64,000 nt of DNA from contig NC_059077.1 of NCBI RefSeq assembly GCF_020497125.1, positions 23,258,840 to 23,322,839 on the forward strand. The letters are read 5' to 3'. Source of the stretch: Mauremys mutica (lineage: Eukaryota; Chordata; Testudines; Geoemydidae). Made by a program: the position numbers and the translations under genes. Under the pieces are notes generated by a model. That model had not been told where the DNA came from and did not search any database. It saw only the letters and a program-made list of their open reading frames with translations. Below are positions 1 through 11,240 of the stretch, one piece after another. The stretch's first letter is position 1, and every line of letters begins with the position of its first letter.

Positions 1-797
1 AGAATAGTGTTTCATTAAATCTTTGGGGCTACTTTCCCCATGCAGGTTTGGTGTAGTTACACTGCCAAACCGAAATGGTAGTTGCTTTGATGTTGGCTTT
101 GAATTGACAATATTGCAACAGGGGTTTAAGCCTTACAGAACCTAAAGTACTGGGCTTCCCATTGTGGTTGGCATTTGAGAACAGTGCCTGTGCAGAAGAG
201 CTCTTCATCCTATTTGCAGTTTCAGTAGAAAAGTGAATGTAGTATTTACTCCCCTCTCCCCCACCCCTTTTTCTCTTCTTGTGAAAACTTGCTAACAGGA
301 GCACAGGGGATTACAATCACGGGGAACCCTGTTCCTCCAACCCTTCCATTTGATATCGTATAGAAAACTGATTTCATGAATAAATGAGGAAATAGCTCAT
401 TGCTTGGCATCCCATGAGAAAAAAGGCTTTTAAAGATTGCAGGTGGGGGTGGGGGGAAATCATCCTGTCTTGGGAGAGACAGCACAAGACCGTTTCTACC
501 AAGTTCTACAGTACTATCGTAGGCTGTATTTATGGAGTCATGCTGTGCTTCCCACTTGGTCTGTTTCAGTTTGCTGCATCTATTCTATTTCTGGTCTGCA
601 TATGAGGAAATTAAATGATGGCAATGACTCATGATGACTTGAGACTTTCTTACCATCGAAGTCTGTGTGAAGTCTGTGTGTTCCAGTTTCTTCAAGAGGG
701 CGTTTTCCCCATTTTAATATGGGTTTTGAACTTTCATGCACATTTTTCTTTTGAAACAAATAATTTGAGATAATTCAAAAGATACGACTGAAGTACT

Positions 798-847
798 TCA
801 ACAGGTATTTTCAGTAGATATGTCAACAGGTATTTTCAGTAGATATG
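798..847 (+). repeat. 25-bp perfect tandem duplication
   Basis: The unit TCAACAGGTATTTTCAGTAG plus ATATG occurs twice without change at 798-822 and 823-847. Perfect identity suggests a recent local duplication. Confidence 0.9.
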
Positions 848-954
848 CCTACTGTCCTATTTTTTTACCCAATTCTAAATTAAATAAAACTACTTTTTAG
901 AGCCAGTTTGGTTTTTAGAATCAACTCCACTGTATCCAGTATAACCTCTCTTCT

Positions 955-1100
955 ACTCAGGGAGTCAAACCGGTATTTATTTTGGTTTTGTTCGGGTTCA
1001 GTTGCATTCAGTGTGTTCGGGTTCAGTTCCAGTTCAAGCCACCAAAAAAAACCCAAACCCAGTTCAGTTACCACTTTGAATTGGTTCAAATCAAATTTCA
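955..1100. repeat. Degenerate GGTTC/GTTCAG-rich tract (first)
   Basis: GTTCGGGTTCAGTT recurs with variations (GTGTTCGGGTTCAGTTCCAG, CCCAGTTCAGTTACC, TTGGTTCAAATC). A second tract with the same words lies at 1765-1860, about 700 bp away. The two could be the ends of one unrecognised element or scattered remnants of a pentamer/hexamer satellite. Confidence 0.5.
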
Positions 1101-1764
1101 GTCTCAGTGGATGTAATATCAAAAAAGAGAGATGAAACTTTAACATTGAAACTATTTTGATTGTTGATAGTTTTTTTTTTAACTTTGAGTATTTTCCTAG
1201 TGTTTCTGTGTTGTCAAATAAACACAGTTATTTGATGAACAATTTGTTTTAGCAAACAAGAATAACATATTCTTGTAATATTTGCTGTGTTATACTGGAT
1301 GGCTGTGGTGCAAGGGCAACTGGAGGAAGGCGCAGCCCAGGGATTGGTGATGGTGAGAGGAAGCCTGTCTAAGAGGGAGCAGGGTTGGGGAGCCATTACC
1401 TTTTCCCTCGGGCTTGAAGAGTGATTAACTTCTTGGCCCAGGGATCATTCCGCCTCTTCTCTCCCTGGGGGCTGGTGGGAACGGGGGTGTCTCAGATATT
1501 GTTCATCTATTTCCTGGGCTTCGTGGTATACAGGCAGCTCCTTGAGCTTTCCAACTCCCTCCCTACTCTTGTGGGTTGACCTCCTGCTAGTCTCATTCTC
1601 TTCTCATTATACAGAGACAGGCCTTCCTGGTAGCAATCACGTGCCCATTTGTTACTTTGTTCTCTCCTTTGATAATGAAAATAAGATCATTTAGTTTATT
1701 TAAAAAAAAAAATTGAATCTTAAAAATTGCTGAACCTTTTGTTTTAAGCGGTAACCCAATTTTT

Positions 1765-1860
1765 TTTTGGTTCAGGTTCAGTAGATAGAACAAAGTTATG
1801 GTTCAGGTTCAGTTGTGATTCAAATAAAATACCATCTCGAGCCGGTTCTGGTTCAACTGC
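1765..1860. repeat. Degenerate GGTTC/GTTCAG-rich tract (second)
   Basis: GGTTCAGGTTCAG occurs twice, followed by GCCGGTTCTGGTTCAACTG. The word use matches the tract at 955-1100. Confidence 0.5.
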
Positions 1861-4140
1861 CTGATTCTATTGAGGGTTTTTGTAGATTTCAAATACAATA
1901 TGATAGTATGAATTGGGTTCTGACAGTTTTCTTCCCCAGCCCTGGAGGGATACTCTGCAAGCTGTCATGTTTAGTAACCAGGAAGACACTTGCTATCCTA
2001 TACTAACACTGAAACAGCTATGTGATCTTAAATGAATGGAACAAACCTAGACTGGTGATTTAAAGATCTGTGTTCTCACTAGTTCAGTGTGCTCACTTAC
2101 TGAGCACTTGATTTAAAATACTCGTTCAGTGGTGTCAGTGAAAATGAGCGTGTTGGAACAAAGGCAAATCCATTTATATGGCTCCAGTTATGCCTCGTGC
2201 AAGACCCTGCTTTCAATCCTCATTCCCCCTTAAATGTAGTGAGAAATTTAGCAGATGCACTCAAGTTGTCTCAGTGCCGACCCAATGGATAGCAACTCTG
2301 ACAAACGAAGAAACTGAGAGGCTGATCTGGAGAAGTGCACCATGTCATTAATAGTGTACCTTGGTGTGGCTTATTGTTCTTGGACTATGGCTCATGAGTT
2401 CATGTTTTACGTAATTTTAAAACTGATTTAAAAAGCCTTTTAAAAATGTGGGATATATGCAGTATAGTCTTTTAGCATGGAAAATATCTCATAGTGGAAT
2501 AAGTGAAACATGAGGGAAAAGGGAGGGAGGGTTGTTCTTTAATATTCTATTCAGTATGTGTGTTTTTTCTGGCTTTCTTTTAACATTTCTTTAAAGCCTG
2601 CTTTTTCACAGCCATCATACTCAGTGCTTTACATTCTGTAAGGTTTTCAACTTAAAGTAGACCCCAGAATTCTGGCTGCCCGTAGAGCACTAGTTTGTGC
2701 CTCAGCAGCCATTTTTTACTTGCTCTGTCATCTTAAAATTTAGCAGAGCGAGGAAGAAAATCTGGATTATTAGGTAGGGCCCATTTTAGCTCACCCATTA
2801 GAAAGTGCATTAAAAGTGGGAGGAGACTTAAAATGGCTGTTGAAACAGCAGCTCTCCATTTTGGGGAAAGGGGCAGTTTAAATTTTTCTTTTCTGATCCT
2901 TCATGTCCCACATATCTACTAACTTGTCACCATCCCTTTAACTTAATGGAAATGAGGGCTTTATGTTTCTTAATGAGGATAAACTCTGCCTGGGTGTATC
3001 AGCAAAAAGGCCAACAGAGCCAGCTGGAATGTGTCTTTGGACAATAGGTGATCACAGCTATGCTCCAGTTGCACGTTGTGCATTAGTTGCATTCTAGCAG
3101 CAGGTCTGAGAGATTCAGACTATTTGGATGCATCATTTATTGATTTATACTGATGTACTAAGTAGTTTACATAATTAGGCTGAAGGTGATGAATCAGAAG
3201 AACATAATGGATTAAATTATGTAACAAATTGCATGAGGGGATTAAACACTTCATTATGATGGAATGTGCTTTAGAGTGTAACATTATGAAGTATTCTGTT
3301 TTGCGTTACAGATTTGGTTGGCCTAGTGCATTATTTTTCCCCTTAAGGTGTTCCTTTCTTCGCCCCAATCTCCTATTCCTGTTAAGATCTTTGTCTTTGT
3401 CCTTTTTTCATTAATGGATCCTTGAGAACAGGAAAATAAATCATTGCACTTGATACTGATTAAATCTATATTGAAACATGACATTCAGTTTTGGACACTG
3501 TGTTTTTAAACAAATGAGAGAAGAGCAACTAGTTACAAAAACTTTTTTTGAAAATGAGCTTTATTAAGAAATGTAGCCATGCTCCATCCAGAGACATCAC
3601 TGTCTACAAGTGTGAAGTGAGGCACTTGTAAAGAAGAAAGGAATAATTTATTCTCATTAGTCACAAGGGACAAAACAAAAATAACTGAATACTAAACCAG
3701 ACAGAGTGGATATTCACTACTAGGATGACATGTTGCCAAAGGGGTTGTACAGTCGCCAATTTAGGATGAAATGGAGAAGGGGACTAAATATTCCAGCTCT
3801 CAACTAAGTCACCACTTAATTGGGACCTTTTCCTGGTAAATTTGGGTGCAGAGGGGCACGATGATGCCTTGGTACCACTTATTCCTGCCAGAACTCCCTC
3901 TGCAAGTTAGAGGAACTCTCCCAGCAATGTATTTTACAGTTTCATGAGGCTGATGCTTCAGGGCTTTAAAGACGTGTTGGATTTTCATTTCCTTTAAGAC
4001 AGTCTTTTTGATAAACAAATTTATGTAAATTAGCTTCATTGGGCAAATACACCTTTTGGCATAGGCTCTTTTGCTCCTACTTATGCTAGATCAAACGTTT
4101 GGCAAACATGTTTGTAATTAAATGCTTACTCTGTCTAGTG

Positions 4141-4365
4141 CAGGGGTTCTCAAACTAGGAGTCAGGACCCCTCAGGGTTGTCAGGAGGTTATTACCTGGG
4201 GGGGGTCGCAAGCTGTCAACTTCCAACCCAAACCCCGCTTTGTCTCCAGCATTTATAATGGTGCTAAATATATTAAAAAGTGATTTCAATTTATAAGGGG
4301 AGGGGTCACACTCAGAGGCTTGCTATGTGAATGGGGTCCCCAGTACAGAAGTTTGAGACCCACTG
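4141..4365 (+). mobile_element. hAT-type MITE (CAGGGGTTCTCAAACT family)
   Basis: The left end is CAGGGGTTCTCAAACT and the right end AGTTTGAGACCCACTG, so the termini are inverted repeats. Flanks GTCTAGTG and ATCTAGCA match at 6 of 8 positions, a degraded 8-bp TSD. The interior matches the copy at 22521-22744, including CCCCGCTTTG and CCAGCATTTATAATGGTG. Non-autonomous, with no coding capacity. Confidence 0.85.
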
Positions 4366-4965
4366 ATCTAGCACCATCTCCAAAATGATTCATTGTAGTC
4401 TTAATCCACTAGCTCTTGTTTCTGTGCAGCTTCCCAAAGCTAAATGTTTCTTTCAGATTTGGATGTTGACCATCTAAAGCCCTCAAAAAAGGGGAGTCTT
4501 TAAGTTTCATTAAAGGTTAATTCATACACCAAACGTTCCACTAGTCCAAGGTTGATAAGTTAAAGAAACTGCTGCTGCTGTTGAAAAAGATTTGCATATG
4601 AGTTGTGATGTATAAATGGCAGCACTGCCCTGTCCTAAACCTGTTTTGTCTCTATGCCAGCACATTACTGTTAAGCTTTGCTTGTTTCTACAAGATACTG
4701 AACTAGAATAGAGTTAAATCCTTATGGCTATTATTAACTTGAAACACTAGATCTTAATAAAATTTTAGCTGCACTTGCATCAGTGCATGTTAAATGCTGA
4801 CGATGGCACTAAGAAAAGCCTAGAAGCCTCCAAAAATGCATTTATTTTGGGAGTGTCCCAAAGTAACAGTCAGCATGGATTTGTCAGGAACAAATCACGT
4901 CAGATCAACCTGATAGCTTTCTTTGACAGGGTAACAAGCCTTTTGGATAGGGGGAAGCTGTAGAT

Positions 4966-5240
4966 GTGGGACATCTTGCCTTTAGTAAAGCTTATGATCC
5001 TGTCCTGTATAACCTCCTCATAAATAAACTAGGGAAATATAGTCTAGATGGAGCTACTGTCAGGTGGGTGCATAACTGCTTGGAAAACCGTTCCCAGAGA
5101 GTAGTTACCTCCAGTGGTTCACTGTCAAGCTGGAAGGATATATCGAGTGGAGTCCCGCAGGGATCAGTCCTGGCTCTGGTTCTGTTCAGTATCTTCGTTG
5201 ATGATTTAAATAAAGGCATAGAGAGTACACTTATAAAGTT
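4966..5240 (+). pseudogene. Decayed CR1 reverse transcriptase fragment
   Basis: The frame holds AFSKAYDPVLYNLLINKLGK and SGVPQGSVLA, which are RT fingers/palm segments of CR1. The catalytic F-A-D-D box would follow but reads FVDN and is split by a MITE insertion. There is no intact ORF. Confidence 0.85.
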
Positions 5241-5249
5241 TGTGGATAA

Positions 5250-5581
5250 CAGGGCCGCCTGGAGGGGGGGGGCACAATTTGCCCCGGGCCCCTGGGGCCC
5301 CCACAAGAGTTTTTCGGGGCCCCTGGAGTGGGGTCTTTCACTGCAGGGGCCCCGAAAAACTCTTGCGGGGCCTGGGCCCCCAGAGCTTCTTCCGCTCCAG
5401 GTCTTTGGCGGCAATTCGTCAGCGGGGGGTCCTTCCGCTCCAGGTCCCGCCGCCGAAGTGCCCTGAAGACCCGTGGCGGGGGGTTCTTCTGCCCTGGGAC
5501 CCGCCGCTGAAGTGCCGGGTCTTCAGCGGCTGTTCGGCGGTGGGAAGACCCCAGGCCCCCTGAATCCTCTGGGCAGCCCTG
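5250..5581. mobile_element. GC-rich hAT-type MITE with perfect TSD
   Basis: The ends are CAGGGCCGCC and GGGCAGCCCTG. The exact 8-bp TSD GTGGATAA flanks it at 5242-5249 and 5582-5589, in the middle of the CR1 reverse transcriptase. The interior is very rich in G+C and holds an inverted pair, CAAGAGTTTTTCGGGGCCCC and its complement GGGGCCCCGAAAAACTCTTG. Long ORFs across it arise from the low stop-codon density and are not genes. Confidence 0.95.
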
Positions 5582-6363
5582 GTGGATAATACCAAGATGG
5601 GAGGGATCACAAGTGCTTTGGAGGATGGGATTAACATTCAAAATGATCTGGACAAACTGGAGAAATGGCCTGAAGTAAGTAGGATGAAATTCAATAAGGA
5701 CTAATGCAAAGTGCTCCACGTAGGAAGGAACAATTAGTTGCACACAAAGAAAATGGGAAATGACTACCTAGGAAGGAGTATTACAGAAAGGGATCTGGGG
5801 GTCATGGTGGATCACAAGCTAAGTATGAGTCAACAGTGTAACACTATTGCAAAAAAAAGCAAACATCATTCTGGGATGTATTAGCAGGAGTGTTGTAAGC
5901 AAGACATGAGAAGTAATTATTCTTCTCCACTATGCACTTGTTAGGCCTCAACTGGAGTATTGTGTCCAGTTCTGGATGCCACATTTTAGGAAATATATGG
6001 GTAAATTGGAGAAAGTAGAGAGGAGAGCAGCAAAAATGGTGAAAGGTCTAGAAAACATGGCCTGTGAGGGAAGATTGAAAAAATTGGGTTTGTTTAGTCT
6101 GGAGAAGAGAAGACTGAACATAAGTTTCCAAGTATGTAAAAGTTGTTACAAGGAGGAGGATGAAAATTGTTCTTGTTAACCTCTGAGGCTATGACAAGAA
6201 GCAATGAGCTTAAATTGCAGCAAGGGCGGTTTAGTTTGGACATTAGGAAAAACTTCCTAACTGTCAGGGTAGTTAAGCAGTTCAACAAATTACCTGGGGA
6301 GATTGTGAAATCTCTGTTCTGGGTTTTTAAGAAAAGGTTAGACCTGTCAGGAATGGTGTAGTT

Positions 6364-6634
6364 CAGGGTTTCGCAAACTTCATTGCACCGCAGCCCCCAT
6401 CTGACAACCGAAATTACTGCATGATCCCCGGAAGTGGGACCGGCGGCTGAGCCTCACCACCCAGGCAGGAGGGCCAAAGTCAAAGCCCTGCCGCCCTGAG
6501 GGTGCCAAAGCTTGAAGGCTTCAGCCCTGAGCAGTGGGGCTCAGACTTTGGCTTCAGCCCCGAGCCCCAGCAAGTCTGCCATCCCTGGCGACTCCATTAA
6601 AATGGGGGCCCAACCCACACTTTGAGAACCGCTG
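6364..6634. mobile_element. hAT-type MITE inside CR1
   Basis: The ends are CAGGGTTTCGCAAACTT and CTTTGAGAACCGCTG. Flanks GTGTAGTT and GTCTAGTT agree at 7 of 8 positions. The CR1 continues on both sides. Confidence 0.9.
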
Positions 6635-6724
6635 GTCTAGTTTTACTCACTCCTGCCTTGAGTGCAGGGGACTGGACTAGATGGTCTATTGAGGTAGCTT
6701 CCAGTCCTACAGTGATTCTATGAC

Positions 6725-9275
6725 TATGTTGTCAATAATACTCAATGGAGAGATCTTTCTAGATAGGTTATATAATTCATATGAACCCAGACTACTTATG
6801 GCCCAAAAGCTAAACTGAAAACATAGTACTGAGTATATTCCAGGTCCATACCCTTGTACGCTTATCTTGTATACAGGATTCATTTCTCGTTGTCAATTGA
6901 GCACTGTGCCACTCATTTCACTCCTTCATGCTAACTTTTTTTTCCCTCTGATTTTCTGCTACTGAAAAAATCACTCTAATGTACATACCACCTCTGCCTT
7001 CCAAAAAGTGACAGGGTGAGAAACTCAAATCATCATAGCTTAATTACCCAATAAAGAGTTGGCTGGATGCAAGTGCTGGGATGGTGATGGACTTTCTCTT
7101 CAGGGTGATTTTATTTTGCATATCCTCCTTAACAGAAGCAAAGGAGGAGAAGAATAATCAAGAATTATTGCCAGTCGTTTTCTTTTTAAAACACAGATCT
7201 GCTTGCCCATACAATATCTTGAGGGACATGAGAATTTAAAAAAATCAAGTGGCCCTGTTGTTTTGCGGGAAAAAAACTTTTCTTATTGAGACTGTTCTTT
7301 ACTATCCTAAGGGAAACCTTGAATATAGACTGAACGTGCTATAGCCATAATATTTTCTGTTTCAGGGGAAAAAAGACTCTTGCAGTGAAAACCAGTTTAG
7401 GTAAATGGATGATGACTTAGAATCAAATGTATTTGCACAGGGAATCTAGCTAGTATTTGTGACATGCATGGGGAAATCCTAAAACTGTTTCTCTTTCAAT
7501 AGGATATTATAACAGATTTCAATTTTAAAGGAGCGTACCTTTTTCTTCACTTCCTGTATATTGACTGCATCAGTTAACTAAGTTTTATCAAGTAATTTTC
7601 AGCAAATGATATTTTAATCTTCTTGTGTCCTTTCATAACTCATAATCTGTGTAATATGAATGTAAAAAATTGTGTCAAAAACAGAGGCACCTAGAAAAAT
7701 TCATTTAAGAGGGGAAAACTTTTTTAAGTTAAACATCAATTTCTAAAACTTAAGTGTGGTGGCCACTTTCGAAGACCTGAAATCCTAGTTGTACTGAACG
7801 TGTATGTCTCAGCTTTTTGCTTGTGTGTTTATAATGCAATTTTTAAGGACTAACCTTTAACTTTATCTAATCAGATCTGAGCATTGAGAGACTCCCCACT
7901 GCACGAGTCCCTTCCATGCACATTGCACCCTGTAGATTACAAGGAATGTTCTGAAGGTCACAATAATAAACAATACTGTTTTATTTATATAGTACTTGTT
8001 TTTTCCATTCCTGGATCATATAATTAACAGCTTTTTATAATCTGTTCCACTTTATTATCAGTTAGATAGTAATTATTATGCTCTTCTGAGGTGCATGTCT
8101 TTCTAAGCCTAGTTCCAATTTAACAGTTGAGCCACCCCTGACCCCAGCGTCCAAGGATCAGATGGGTAACGTTCAGCTTCAGGCAGGCTATGTAGTTTTA
8201 TATAAAGCAATGTCATTCTAATAGGTCACTGTTGTTTAAAATGTTTCCAAAGGCTTATGCAGCCAAATATACTGTGCTTGCAGATTTTGATTATGCCAAC
8301 TGGGTGCTCCTTGCTTACTGCTCTAACCTAGGGCACTAACAGACACATAAAAGGGAGCAACATGCAGTAGTCTTTATTTTAGCGAGTCATAAACCTTCAA
8401 AAATAGTCCAGTAGACAGAACTGGTGACTGCTTATTTACCTGGCTTGTATTTCTCTAAATGCTTTATCCTAGCTTCCTCACAGTGGTTATTTTTTCTTCA
8501 GCAGCAATGGCAAAATCTTAATTGAAAAGAAGTATGAGCTCTAAACTGTCTATTTTTTCTTGCACACCCCCCAATTCCATTCCTCTTCCTCTCTGAAGGG
8601 TCGGACAATGTGTTGTCTTTGGTAAGACATGATTTAAATCTTACAATCTAAATAATACAGTTATTGGGAAATAGGACAATGCCTGTATATTTACTAACTC
8701 TGTGTTTTAAGACTTAACTAAAGAAACCAAACATTTTAAGCAGTAGTCTGGAAAATTAGAGTTATGCTCTATAATTTTACCCATCCTTTTTTAGGGCTAT
8801 TTCCTCTGTAAATAGCAAGTATTGGTATTATGCAATTTAAAAAATTTTTTTACAGATAGTTCTGAACTATTGCTTTAAGTCTGATGCATTTGAAATTTAA
8901 AAACCCAGTAAATTTTAAACTTGTACTGTTCTTTGAACTACAATATAAGAACACATGTTCTTGGGATGCCAACTTACTAAAACTCAAATAAGAACATCCC
9001 TGTTTTTTCAATTCTGTTAGCACCAGATGCAATTCTTAACGGTCATATTAGATTTTCACACAATAAAATAAATATTTTAGATTAATTTTCTATCCTGTTC
9101 TCACCCTTTTCCATGATCCCATGACCCCATGTTACAATTGTATGATTTGGGATTCCCTTGTTGTAACCTCAGGACTTCCTTCTGTTTAGCCATAAACAAG
9201 GGGAGGATGGTTGCGACGTCCTGGAACCGTTCATGACCGCCACGAGGGTTGTGATCTCTACTTTGAGAACCCATA
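6725..9275. other. RAI14 intron, no gene seen
   Basis: AT-rich intronic DNA with no ORF of note and no recognised exon or clear repeat until the small MITE at 9284. I see nothing else that I can support. Confidence 0.5.
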
Positions 9276-9283
9276 TGTTAGGA

Positions 9284-9389
9284 CAGCGGTTTCCAAACTT
9301 TATTGGCTGACTTACCGCCTTCTTTAAAAATGGTTGGGAAGTCAGAGGATGGAACATCAAGATTATGCACTACAGTTTGAAAGTCCCTG
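9284..9389. mobile_element. Short internally deleted hAT-type MITE
   Basis: The ends are CAGCGGTTTCCAAACTTT and CAGTTTGAAAGTCCCTG, with flanks TGTTAGGA and TGCTAGGA (7 of 8). At 106 bp it looks like a deleted relative of the CAGNGGTTCTCAAACT group. A further decayed fragment of similar kind may lie just to its left (about 9105-9275, ending in TACTTTGAGAACCCA). Confidence 0.8.
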
Positions 9390-10752
9390 TGCTAGGAGTA
9401 TTGAGTACTTCAAAAGCTAAATACCTGTCTCCTGAGCGATATACAATTAATGTCTCTGAAAAAGCACAACCAGAAGGAAGAGTATTCAGTTTGGCTCAAA
9501 GGTGAGCAGGAATGCAACACCCTGTACTAGGGTCCTAAACTTTTTAAAGATGTTTCACCCTCATGTTTCTTGAATTTTATCCCCCTTCCAATTCTTGCAA
9601 TGCCAAAGAACAAAACCAGCATTTCAAAACGGCAGCCTTTTAATTCCTCACAGAGTGCCTCTTCTGTTCTGAGCCCTGGTGCTAGCCTTCAGGAGATTCT
9701 CAGTCACTATTGGCAGTGATAGCTATCACATGACTTTAAAAGGATAATCGGCCACAAAATTTCAATTCATCAAAAATGTGATCTCTTGGTTTTACAGTAA
9801 TAATAAATGTATAGGAAGTTTTCCAATCTTAGCCTTGCAGTGGGAGTCAACAGTAATGTGGCAACAAGTCCTGCCAAAGAAAACTTCATGTAAAAAATGA
9901 GATTGTTGGATCACAAGTTGAGAGAAAAATAAGGCTTCTGGGATCCCCAAAACCTCTGAACAGCAGCTGGGAGGATATTTTTGCTGAAATTGAGGGCTCA
10001 GATCAGGAGTCTAGAGCCTACCAGCTTCTGCACCGTCTGACACCATCACCTCTTTCCCATTAAGACAACAGCCCTTCAGCAGGCTCTCCTTTATTAATCT
10101 CTGTACCTTGATGTGATTGAAACAAGATTTTTCATGCACAAGGTACAGGTGGGAGACGGTATAAACCAACAGAATTCTGAGAGTCATTCCAGATTATTTA
10201 CTGTTGTTGAAAAGGTGTGTAGGGCTTTCACTGGCATGAAGAGAGTTTTACCTACTCAGGATGCTTAGATCTTGCTCCCTACTAAGGTCAGGGGCATCAT
10301 CGGAGGCTGCGCTTGACCTCTAGAAAAACTGGTTCATGGGGCAGCTCACTGAGTCCTGGATGGATGCTGACTTCTTGCTTTGAGAATTGAGGGCAATTTT
10401 GAATTGGGGTTGAGAGCTTTTGTAGATATTATTGCAAATCTTTATGAAGGGTTGCCCTGGGAATACATACATACCAGGAATAAACTCTAGTCCTGATCTA
10501 CATGAATATTTGTTTTCTGCTCCTGCTAACTACTCAGCATCTTGTATGTGTTGGAGGCTGTCCTGCACTGGGGTACACTGTAGATACGGTTAAGGTTGGC
10601 ATCAAGCAAGCCAAGTTAAGCATTATATTGAAATTTCATGAGATTGAGCCCCCTTTTCCCATAGGCCCCATTGAAAATCCCACCCTAAAAACTCACATCA
10701 TTAAAGACAATGAAAAAAACCCAGACATTGGTCTCTAACTATTTAGAAGCTT

Positions 10753-11240
10753 AGGCTTGGTCTGCACAAGTATGTTATGTTCATGTAGCTACAACACACT
10801 AATGCCAACCTAACTCCTGCACTACGTCAGCAGCAGGGCTTCTACCGCCTCTCAGGCTATGGCTATACTTGCACTTCAAAGCGCTACCGCGGCAGTGCTG
10901 CGAAGCGCTAAGTGTAGTCAAAGCGCCAGCGCTGGGAGAGAGCTCTCCCAGCGCTGTCCGTACTCCACCTCCCTGTGGGGAATAACGGACAGCGCTGGGA
11001 GCGTGGGGCTTTGACCACACTGGCGCTTTGCAGCGCCGCAATTTGCAGCGCTGGAGAGGGTGTGTTTTCACACCCTGCTGCAGCGCTGCAAATTTGCAAG
11101 TGTAGCCATGGCCTCAGAGGGGTGGATTACCTATGCCCACAGGAGAAGCTCTCCCAATGGCATAGATAACATCTTCACTGAAGCACTGCAGTGGCGCAGC
11201 TGCCTGAGTGCAGCTGTAACATTTTCAGTGTTGACAAGCC
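10753..11240. mobile_element. Outer MITE carrying a second MITE
   Basis: The left end is AGGCTTGGTCTGCACA and the right end TGTTGACAAGCCT, which are imperfect inverted repeats of the (C)AGGCTTGTCTACAC type seen also near 12622 and 24668. The element at 10855-11113 is inserted in it. Confidence 0.65.
10855..11113. mobile_element. Inner hAT-type MITE with strong palindrome
   Basis: The ends GGCTATGGCTATACTTGCA and TGCAAGTGTAGCCATGGCC are inverted repeats. Flanks CTCTCAGG and CTCAGAGG are a possible degraded TSD. The interior is dense in AGCGCT and has a 14-bp-arm palindrome (10927-10956). It is much richer in G+C and CpG than its host. Confidence 0.8.

Larger units (their letters stand above)
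1..4132. other. RAI14 intron, 5' part of window
   Basis: There is no exon with homology. Most ORFs here are short and random. I see a 25-bp tandem duplication (798-847) and two tracts rich in GGTTC/GGTTCAG-like motifs (about 955-1100 and 1765-1860). The rest is unique AT-rich DNA. The segment 2560-3480 looks free of recent repeats and could hold conserved non-coding elements, but that needs an alignment. Confidence 0.6.
4760..6724 (+). mobile_element. CR1-type LINE copy, broken by two MITEs
   Basis: The + strand reads fragments of the CR1 reverse transcriptase. From 4820 it reads SNSQHGFVRNKS, then FSKAYDPVLYNLLINKL, SSGVPQGSVLALVLFSIFVD and (before the insertion at 5250) KFVD. It resumes at about 5582 with DNTKMGGITSALEDG-like sequence and from 5976 [20 protein letters not shown]. 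Frame breaks and stops show it is dead. The 3' end has the CR1-type sequence GGACTGGACTAGATGGTCTA and finishes near ATTCTATGA at about 6724. MITEs at 5250-5581 and 6364-6634 sit inside it and are younger. Confidence 0.93.

Noticed and set aside
5231..5743. Long overlapping ORFs on both strands in a GC-rich block
   Set aside because: The block is a MITE with a perfect TSD. High G+C lowers stop-codon frequency, and the frames run across the insertion borders.
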